NCBI GenBank assembly: GCA_026770585.1
Contig: MU646384.1
Span: 261,883-273,931, forward strand
Length of the DNA: 12,049 nt
Direction: 5' to 3'
Source: Baffinella frigidus
Taxonomy: Eukaryota; Cryptophyceae; Cryptomonadales; Baffinellaceae
Shown here one piece after another: positions 10,301 to 12,049 of the stretch. Made by a program: the position numbers and the translations under genes. How positions within the stretch are numbered: the stretch's first letter is position 1; each line of letters opens with the position of its first letter. Under the pieces are notes generated by a model, which saw nothing but the letters and a program-made list of their open reading frames with translations, did not search any database and had not been told where the DNA came from.

Positions 10301-11841
10301 TTACACTTGGTGGATAGCTTTCGGTCGCGAAGTTAAGGGGTTGGTTGTTCGTACCAGGGAGGTAATGTATGATAAATAGATAGGGCGCCCACCGCTCCAG
10401 CGCCCAGGATCGGTTTAAATAGCCCCGCGTGAATAGCTTCCGATCGAGGAACGAAGAGGGGGGTGAAATAGATGTATAGAGTGAATAGCTACGTACGTGG
10501 CACTTTCTCCGGACAACCCCCACCTTTTGGTTCCGTCACCGGAAATATGACGTCGTGCCGCACCAGGTGCGCGTGGGAGGCACGGCCGCAGAGGCAACCT
10601 CATGGCTCAGCGAATCGGAGATCTCCTGCCAGCTCAGCGCGGGCGCCGGGATGGACCTTGTCGTGGCTATGACCGTTGCTTGGTTCCAGGGCACGCTCGG
10701 GGGGGCGGTGAGCTATGACAAGCCGTACGTGCATCCCGGGGGACAGTCAGGGTTCCTGAGCAACTCGCGCAAGGTCGGGGGCTCCAAGGTTATGATCCTC
10801 GGGGAAAACCTCGGCGCGGCGAGCTACTCTGTTGCAGGACGTCTGGGAGGGACCGGGTGTATGCGGTCTGATTGGACTTCAGACTCCTCGGTTGTCTGCA
10901 AGTCGCCGCGGGGGGGGGGGAGGGGGCTGGCGACCACCGTGACGCTGGCGGTGGAGACAGGCACGGGGTTTACGGCCGTCTCATACGACCGGCCTTTGGT
11001 TTTGAGATGGCGGCCGTCGAACATGGCTGTGCCAGGTGCGTCGGCCGCTGTACGGTTGACTGATTAATATTCCCCGCACTTACTGCGCCCCGTTGGCTAA
11101 TCGATACGCTACGGCTGCTCGGTGCAGTTGCTCGACGGTTGACTGATTACTGTTCCCCGCGCGACTGTTGGCTCATCACTGCTTTCTCCACTGCTACGTT
11201 ACGCCTGCTCGGTGCAGTTGCCGTCGTAGTACAGCACACGCACGGGATTTTTCTGCATAGCTGGGGATACAGTCCCGTGTAGGATGGCCGGGTGGACGTT
11301 ACCAGAGGGATAGTGAACGGGCGTGGGACGGTTGTGTGGCAGGGAGTGAGGCGGAGGTGGTAGGAGTGAACATTGGAGCCATGTCCTTCTCACCGTCCGC
11401 GCGCATCGGCCACACCGCTGCGGTAAACCCCAAATCCCACACCCCAAACACCACACCCCAAACTACACACCCTAAACCCCACACCTCAAACACCACACCC
11501 TAAACCCCAAACCCAGAACCCCAAACCTCACACCCTAAGCACAAAACCCTGAACCCCACACCCCACACCCTAAACACCAACTCCCAAACACCACACCCTA
11601 AACCACACACCCTAAACCTCACATCCTAAACCCTACACCCTAAACCCCAAACCCAGAACCCTCAACCCCAATCCTCAAACACCAAACCCCAAACCCCACA
11701 CCCCACACCCTAAACCCCAAACCCCAAACACCAAACACTAAACCCTGAACCCGGAGGCAGGCCGCGAGTAATTGGGTGTCAGACTCCTCGGTCCTATGCG
11801 TGGCTGCTGCGGGGATCTCCGGCTACTGGCTGGACTCGACG
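1302..11841 (+). CDS. large secreted multidomain protein: signal peptide, 4 FN3-like, 5 beta modules, 8 W-SDS modules (17 exons, 3' partial)
   Basis: I do not recognise the gene by name. Hand splicing of 17 exons gives 1932 codons with no internal stop, and the reading continues past the window. The order is: signal peptide (1 to about 25), FN3-like domains (about 37-156, 157-266, 267-366, 367-469), five all-beta modules (470-603, 604-737, 738-907, 908-1059, 1060-1203), then eight modules with a GGTAC...W(V)SDS...C core that resemble IPT/TIG domains. At least twelve Asn-X-Ser/Thr sequons and the signal peptide point to the secretory route; no membrane anchor is visible yet. Support for the model: every intron is GT...CAG, phases agree at all 16 joins, and FN3 and W-SDS motifs split by introns become whole when joined. 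An in-frame upstream ATG at 1164 would add 46 residues. An adhesive or cell-covering role is inference from domain types. Confidence 0.8.
1463..1565 (+). CDS. exon 2: start of FN3-like domain 1
   Basis: Reads from the split codon into APTDVAAHHSGSLQFTISW, the usual opening of an FN3 domain (A-P-x-x-V ... L-x-x-x-W), then HSLQGPPTG. It ends in phase 2 at a strong donor GTGAGT (1566). The proposed intron 2 is only 38 bp (1566-1603), the shortest in the gene, so this join is the least certain; it is supported by frame and by the smooth join of PPTGG to QLPAGATFAK. Confidence 0.6.
1604..1700 (+). CDS. exon 3: middle of FN3-like domain 1
   Basis: Encodes QLPAGATFAKSGERL, then TRYWMVVQGSS, the strand with the conserved Tyr of FN3 domains (I-x-x-Y-x-V). 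It ends in phase 0 at CCAAG|GTGTGT. Intron 3 (1701-1817, 117 bp) has a good polypyrimidine tract, TTTTTCTCCTGCTGCAG, before the next exon. Confidence 0.65.
1818..1991 (+). CDS. exon 4: end of FN3-like domain 1
   Basis: 58 codons, phase 0 at both ends. It ends with GKSYKFWIFALDSEGQAS, the F/G-strand signature of FN3 domains (Gly-x-x-Tyr-x-Phe-x-Val-x-Ala-x-x-x-x-Gly). The central part with LSSPTQPPPKLVIT is longer than a typical FN3 loop. The donor is CAG|GTCTGA and the frame meets a stop just beyond it, so splicing is required. Intron 4 (1992-2324, 333 bp) carries a foldback element. Confidence 0.75.
2109..2248. repeat. foldback (MITE-like) element in intron 4
   Basis: Inverted arms at 2109-2135 and 2222-2248 match at 23 of 27 positions (both begin CCACCAACCCTCAC when read inward). 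A second, imperfect palindrome lies inside at 2166-2191 (22 of 26 self-complementary, centred on CCATATCTGA). The total length is 140 bp, with no coding capacity. Only a 2-bp AA is shared by both flanks, so a target-site duplication is not proven. The shape is that of a non-autonomous DNA transposon relic. Confidence 0.65.
2325..2483 (+). CDS. exon 5: first half of FN3-like domain 2
   Basis: 53 codons, phase 0 at both ends. SGVLTARWTRPRDTGD is a textbook FN3 B-strand/BC-loop (x-x-W-x-x-P-x-D-x-G) and is followed by SRYEVE at the exon end, where the next exon supplies V. The acceptor is CTCTGCAG at 2324. The donor GTGGGG (2484) was chosen because FN3 domain 4 is cut at the same Tyr-x-Val-Glu|Val position by a phase-0 intron, and domain 3 at the equivalent place. 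Confidence 0.75.
2523..2755 (+). repeat. CCCTAAA-like telomere-type tract in intron 5
   Basis: Many exact and degenerate CCCTAAA units (CCCTGAA, CCCTGAT, ACATAAA variants) fill most of the 280-bp intron 5 (2484-2763), fading into C-rich sequence with a CCCCCCCCCC run near 2747 just before the CCCAG acceptor. The C-rich strand is the sense strand of the gene. Confidence 0.85.
2764..3054 (+). CDS. exon 6: second half of FN3 domain 2 and first half of FN3 domain 3
   Basis: 97 codons, phase 0 at both ends. It opens VGNLTGPPP (an N-glycosylation sequon), continues to LTARTRAVNAAGASEWSP, the A-x-N-x-x-G-x-S-x-W/S-x FN3 ending, then starts the next domain at VVPGAPFGLGV (near residue 267) and ends LALDGLQ. 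There is no ATG start here, so simple ORF scans miss it. The frame runs into a stop (TAG at 3061) just after the CAG|GTACCT donor. First half C-rich, second half G-rich. Confidence 0.75.
3406..3481. repeat. three copies of TTTTCGTGGCAGTG
   Basis: Exact 14-bp copies occur at 3406-3419, 3442-3455 and 3468-3481, spaced 36 and 26 bp apart, immediately left of the foldback. The unequal spacing argues against a simple minisatellite; they may be subterminal repeats of a transposon or eroded tandem units. Confidence 0.7.
3507..3627. repeat. AT-rich foldback element in intron 6
   Basis: The arms at 3507-3554 and 3580-3627 are inverted complements at 40 of 48 positions, starting CCGAATTTAGGG and ending near GGTCGTA, around a 25-nt loop. 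Weaker pairing continues outward to about 3492 and 3641. As RNA it would make a long hairpin; as DNA it resembles a MITE. No protein-coding sequence is present. Confidence 0.75.
3656..3720 (+). repeat. inverted repeat copy A (intron 6), partner at 4378-4440
   Basis: It begins GAACCGACACTTCGACCAG and ends GGTGTGGGCG. The reverse complement of 4378-4440 matches it along the whole length with roughly four fifths identity, including the blocks CGACCAGATTT and AAATTTCCTG. It lies directly right of the foldback element. Confidence 0.75.
3960..4175 (+). CDS. exon 7: second half of FN3 domain 3, start of FN3 domain 4
   Basis: 72 codons, phase 0 at both ends. It opens VQIAPGSGCG after ATATGGCAG, passes through TLTISSLTPNCPYTFATRAA and NSLGYGPFSDSS, an almost consensus FN3 ending, then begins domain 4 with VASAPVGLEAVA. 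The extra Cys pair (GSGC, PNCP) could form a disulfide within the domain. The donor is GCG|GTAAAC. It is strongly C-rich in the first part and G-rich just before the donor. Confidence 0.75.
4176..4273 (+). repeat. CCCCTAAC-like tract filling intron 7
   Basis: Intron 7 (98 bp, GTAAAC...CCCAG) is almost entirely repeats of CCCCTAAC/CCCTAAAC-like units. Every CTAAC is also a good match to the branch-point consensus, and the C-rich end can act as a polypyrimidine tract. The orientation is again C-rich on the sense strand. Confidence 0.8.
4274..4372 (+). CDS. exon 8: B-C strands of FN3 domain 4
   Basis: 33 codons, phase 0 at both ends. EVVLAWGVPGDAGDGLAGTE followed by GLVVEYVVE matches the FN3 pattern V-x-L-x-W-x-x-P-x-D-x-G ... 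Y-x-V-E. The upstream intron 7 is only 98 bp and consists almost wholly of CCCCTAAC-like sequence. The donor GTGCGC at 4373 is followed at once by an inverted repeat copy (4378-4440). Confidence 0.75.
4378..4440 (-). repeat. inverted repeat copy B (intron 8), partner at 3656-3720
   Basis: It starts five bases after the exon 8 donor (CGCCCCACGACAC) and ends AATGTCGGTT. It is the reverse-complement match of copy A in intron 6. The two copies bracket exons 7 and 8. Confidence 0.75.
4452..4551 (+). repeat. three-copy tandem repeat in intron 8
   Basis: TGTACACCGAGCAATTCTGC and following bases occur at 4452-4479 and 4485-4512 (identical over 28 bp), with a third copy at 4527-4551 that has one change. 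The spacing is 33 and 42 bp, with spacers containing ATGCATG and CAATTCTTCATTAC. The third copy is followed by a partial TTACT..TTTACTACCAAT tail. It is too few and too unequal for CRISPR and lies inside a eukaryotic intron. Confidence 0.85.
4577..4620 (+). pseudogene. diverged copy of the exon 8 tail and donor, inside intron 8
   Basis: This segment (GGGGCGTTGGTGGCGGAATATG then ...CTGTGCGCGCC) aligns with 4343-4384, which is the end of exon 8 plus its donor, with about three quarters identity and small gaps. In the homologous frame it reads like a degraded LVVEYVVE strand. It is judged non-functional because no acceptor and frame that fit are apparent. Confidence 0.55.
4835..5812 (+). CDS. 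exon 9: end of FN3 domain 4 and beta modules 1-2
   Basis: 326 codons, phase 0 at both ends. VWSSGNISTG completes the Tyr-Val-Val-Glu|Val strand of domain 4, and GLTVGVEVFCRVYAMNPAG closes that domain (to about residue 469). Two unassigned beta modules follow. Each has a first hallmark of the type LPPGARLLLSLPFGF (module 1) or IPPGATFRVTFP (module 2), and a second of the type PLPAGAAVSISIASI or EVPAGGRVTVTLGGV about 40 residues later, ending near GAFDVELLS. The donor ACG|GTGAGC is good. The first 60% of the exon is C-rich, the rest strongly G-rich. Confidence 0.8.
5813..6132 (+). other. intron 9 (320 bp)
   Basis: No CCCTAAA tract and no gene. A clean hairpin with an 8-bp stem (GCTGATAC at 6026-6033, GTATCAGC at 6053-6060) and a 19-nt loop is followed by two exact copies of ATCGACATGGT (6071-6081 and 6100-6110). 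The acceptor region is CGCCACCCGCAG. The hairpin and repeat pair may be remnants of one inserted element. Confidence 0.6.
6133..6358 (+). CDS. exon 10: first half of beta module 3
   Basis: 75 codons plus one base. It opens ALALPGLSISPGSL after CACCCGCAG and carries the module hallmark STSLRVSFRLGPAGLPREAG then VLVTLPGQLDA. It ends in phase 1 at CACG|GTACCG (6359). The upstream intron 9 is 320 bp and the downstream intron 10 is 166 bp. Confidence 0.75.
6359..6524 (+). other. intron 10 (166 bp)
   Basis: It holds a short tandem similarity: CTGAACCGGGTAGGTT at 6451 and CTGAACCGGTTAGACTT at 6484. The donor is GTACCG and the acceptor CCTCAACCCAG. Nothing else is recognised. Confidence 0.55.
6525..7535 (+). 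CDS. exon 11: rest of beta module 3, module 4, most of module 5
   Basis: Two bases complete the Gly codon, then 336 codons, then one base (phase 1). Module 3 ends with DALPGQQVRFELRGI and AAIETV. Module 4 has ALAGEDGARITIVLPDGF and DALPRDTRVGITLHGV ... GAFLLSTA. Module 5 has TSLNISFTLPSEFPLDSRLV and VTFPPGV. The sequons NITT, NRTI, NATL and NISF are present. The donor is CGAG|GTGAGC. The acceptor at 6524 (CCTCAACCCAG) was chosen because its phase matches exon 10; the first codons after it are less conserved, so a slightly different acceptor is possible. Confidence 0.75.
7569..7632 (+). repeat. CCCTAAA-like tract in intron 11
   Basis: A short run of CCCTAAACCCTAAACCCTGAA units and degenerate variants sits soon after the donor of intron 11 (7536-7978, 443 bp), with the C-rich strand sense. 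Unlike introns 5, 7, 13 and 16 it is far from the acceptor. Confidence 0.8.
7731..7857. repeat. foldback element in intron 11
   Basis: Arms 7731-7751 and 7837-7857 are inverted complements at 19 of 21 positions (AG(C/T)GCTGTGCAGAGAA(G/A)TTGG). The 127-bp element is AT-richer than its surroundings and contains a perfect 12-bp palindrome GTCAACGTTGAC. It has no coding capacity and is MITE-like, a different sequence family from the elements in introns 4 and 6. Confidence 0.7.
7979..9288 (+). CDS. exon 12: end of beta module 5 and W-SDS modules 1-4
   Basis: Two bases plus 436 codons, ending in phase 0. The join reads FPRG|ADVTLTFEGI, restoring the second hallmark of beta module 5. Four W-SDS modules follow, with cores at about residues 1251-1267 (GTACAETTWVSDSCLLC), 1340-1354 (ASGAESSAWVSDSC, lacking both paired Cys), 1431-1447 (GSACESTVWAADSALTC) and 1550-1566 (LTACAGTSWASDSVLVC). 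Between the cores lie strands such as GGDVLSLTGSNFG, which resemble IPT/TIG domains. The sequons NRSA, NASE and NATG are present. The donor is TTACAG|GTGTGT. Confidence 0.8.
9289..9727 (+). other. intron 12 (439 bp) with duplicated segments
   Basis: The left half contains a second copy of the exon 12 tail (9419-9490). The right half contains two loosely repeated segments: TGTG(C/T)(T/C)GGAATCA-type at 9575 and 9666, and CCTGACCCCTGCG exactly at 9633 and 9698; the latter lies just upstream of the exon 13 acceptor. No CCCTAAA tract is present. Confidence 0.6.
9419..9490 (+). pseudogene. duplicate of the exon 12 tail with intact CAG|GTGTGT
   Basis: It aligns with 9231-9302 at about 83% identity (about 12 mismatches in 72). 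In the homologous frame it encodes IGSSGAGGSLPTVLTIALQ, against IGAGGAGGSLGIVLSIALQ in exon 12, with the same CAG|GTGTGT boundary. The offset is 188 bp, not a multiple of three. It could be a pseudo-exon, an alternative exon, or an alternative 3' splice site: splicing to its CTGCAG would read 44 further codons to a stop at 9609-9611. Confidence 0.6.
9728..9985 (+). CDS. exon 13: W-SDS module 5
   Basis: 86 codons, phase 0 at both ends. The join IALQ|TSTRTAALSFDTPSL restores the linker strand seen elsewhere as AALAFDAPAL and TAVSYDRPLV. The core is GTACGGSEWVSVSTVVC, where the usual SDS is SVS. It ends VTVACQ at CCAG|GTCCGT. The acceptor CTCCGCAG is clear. C-rich at the start, G-rich toward the end. 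Confidence 0.75.
10020..10123 (+). repeat. CCCTAAA-like tract in intron 13
   Basis: Degenerate CCCAAAC/CCCTAAA units fill most of the 141-bp intron 13 (9986-10126) and run directly into the AAAGCAG acceptor of exon 14. The C-rich strand is sense. Confidence 0.85.
10127..10276 (+). CDS. exon 14: linker strands of W-SDS module 6
   Basis: 50 codons, phase 0 at both ends. It reads VGTLTEAISYDELDLSSG, a sequon NGTP, then GGGRVVLLGVDSLGAHRFS and VQ. This matches the stretch between cores in other modules (S-Y-D-x-P ... GG-x-x-V-x-L-x-G-x-x-x-G). The exon contains a run of nine G. The acceptor AAAGCAG directly abuts a CCCTAAA tract and the donor is CCAG|GTACGA. Its last ~20 bases are repeated 131 bp downstream. 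Confidence 0.75.
10251..10440 (+). repeat. tandem duplication spanning the exon 14 end and intron 14
   Basis: GCGCCCACCGCTTCAGCGTCC at the exon 14 end (10254) recurs at 10385 with two changes, and the following TGGATAGCTTTCGGTCG (10311) recurs as TGAATAGCTTCCGATCG (10430). Unit length is therefore about 118-131 bp with indels. The second copy has lost the donor: CAGGT became CAGGA. A small CCCTAAAC remnant lies near 10290. The rest of intron 14 (10277-10566) is without features. Confidence 0.7.
10567..11035 (+). CDS. exon 15: core of W-SDS module 6 and module 7
   Basis: 156 codons plus one base (phase 1). It opens VRVGGTAAEATSWLSESEIS with the second Cys following; the first Cys of the pair is Ala. 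Module 7 has YSVAGRLGGTGCMRSDWTSD and SSVVC. It ends YDRPLVLRWRPSNMAVPG at CCAG|GTGCGT. It contains a run of eleven G (10910-10920) coding for Gly, a spot prone to sequencing or replication slippage. Confidence 0.75.
11052..11220 (+). repeat. two-copy tandem repeat in intron 15
   Basis: Units start ACGGTTGACTGATTA at 11052 and 11135 and both end CTGCTCGGTGCAGTTG (11115-11130 and 11205-11220), with indels between, so the period is 83-90 bp. It begins 16 bp after the exon 15 donor, but unlike introns 8, 12 and 14 the exon tail itself is not clearly included. The rest of the 307-bp intron 15 (11036-11342) is unremarkable. Confidence 0.8.
11343..11422 (+). CDS. exon 16: first half of W-SDS module 8
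   Basis: Two bases completing Gly, then 26 codons. It reads SEAEVVGVNIGAMSFSPSAR then IGHTAA, the strand before the core (compare YTARARLGASG in module 2). The phase matches exon 15. The acceptor is TGTGGCAG and the donor GCG|GTAAAC, the same donor form as exon 7; intron 16 also consists of CCCTAAA-like sequence, as intron 7 does. It is short, so confidence rests on the motif and frame. Confidence 0.65.
11423..11750 (+). repeat. long degenerate CCCTAAA-like tract filling intron 16
   Basis: About 330 bp of CACACCCTAAACCCCAAAC-type sequence, nearly free of G, lies between donor GTAAAC and acceptor GAGGCAG. The units are CCCTAAA, CCCCAAA, CACCAAA and CCTCAAA variants without strict period. The C-rich strand is sense. 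It is more degenerate than the tract in intron 17. Confidence 0.85.
11761..11841 (+). CDS. exon 17: core of W-SDS module 8 (last exon in window)
   Basis: 27 codons starting AASNWVSDSSVLCVAAAG. Joined to exon 16 it gives RIGHTAAAASNW, with exactly the 12-residue Arg-to-Trp spacing of the intact modules (RVGGTACAETTW). The first Cys of the pair is Ala. The acceptor is GGAGGCAG. The proposed donor ACG|GTCACT (11842) is weak but is followed directly by CCCTAAAC tracts, and the gene continues beyond the window. Confidence 0.65.
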
Positions 11842-12049
11842 GTCACTACCCTAAACCTTAAACTTTGAACCCTAAACCCTAAACCATAAACCCCCAACCC
11901 TAAACCCTCAACCTTAAACCTAAACCCTAAACCCTAAACCCTAAACCCTAAACCCTAAACCCTAAACCCTAAACCCCAAACCACAAACCCTAAACCCTGA
12001 ACCATAAACCCTAAACCATAAACCCTAAAACCCAAACCCTAAACCCTAA
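11842..12049 (+). repeat. CCCTAAA array in intron 17, to the window end
   Basis: Begins just after the proposed exon 17 donor and contains the purest array in the window, about 60 bp of exact CCCTAAA units (about 11918-11977), then degenerate units to the last base. The orientation (C-rich strand reading 5' to 3' to the right) is opposite to that expected at a right-hand chromosome end. It is read as an interstitial intronic array at which the sequence stops. Confidence 0.8.

Noticed and set aside
11842-12049. True telomere at the right end
   Set aside because: The strand orientation is wrong for a right-hand end, similar tracts occur in six other introns, and the coding module is unfinished.
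1-12049. tRNA, rRNA or other structured RNA genes
   Set aside because: I saw no cloverleaf or rRNA-like conserved sequence; the hairpins found are explained as foldback repeats.

Overview
This is a eukaryotic nuclear fragment, GC-rich (by eye a little above 60% in the coding parts), dominated by one large multi-exon gene on the + strand. GT-AG introns, FN3 domains split by introns, and Arabidopsis-type CCCTAAA tracts inside introns rule out a bacterium. The Trp-(Val)-Ser-Asp-Ser repeat proteins resemble families I associate with cryptophyte algae such as Guillardia. That taxonomic placement is from memory and tentative; other microalgae or protists remain possible.

Layout. Positions 1-1148 are upstream, with no credible gene; they hold a short direct repeat and a diverged ~171-bp tandem repeat (about 529-1115). 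An AT-rich patch at 1149-1164 is the best core-promoter candidate. From 1302 the gene runs to the right end of the window and is 3' incomplete. I reconstructed 17 exons by hand: 1302-1395, 1463-1565, 1604-1700, 1818-1991, 2325-2483, 2764-3054, 3960-4175, 4274-4372, 4835-5812, 6133-6358, 6525-7535, 7979-9288, 9728-9985, 10127-10276, 10567-11035, 11343-11422 and 11761-11841. They total 5796 nt, or 1932 codons, without an internal stop. All 16 complete introns are GT...CAG, all reading-frame phases agree, and most joins fall inside recognisable repeat motifs that become intact only after splicing.

Protein. The product starts with a signal peptide and has at least a dozen N-glycosylation sequons, so it is probably a secreted or surface protein. 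In order it carries four fibronectin type III-like domains (about 37-469), five unassigned all-beta modules of about 130-170 residues (about 470-1203), and eight Cys-rich IPT/TIG-like modules with a Gly-Gly-Thr-Ala-Cys...Trp-Val-Ser-Asp-Ser...Cys core (about 1204 to the window end). Its function is not known; adhesion or cell-covering structure is an inference from domain types.

Introns. They are unusually rich in structure. CCCTAAA-like tracts occur in seven introns, always with the C-rich strand on the sense strand. Foldback (MITE-like) elements lie in introns 4, 6 and 11. An inverted repeat pair in introns 6 and 8 brackets exons 7 and 8. Diverged copies of the preceding exon's tail lie in introns 8, 12 and 14. 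Exons also show a sawtooth composition: C-rich after the acceptor, G-rich before the donor.
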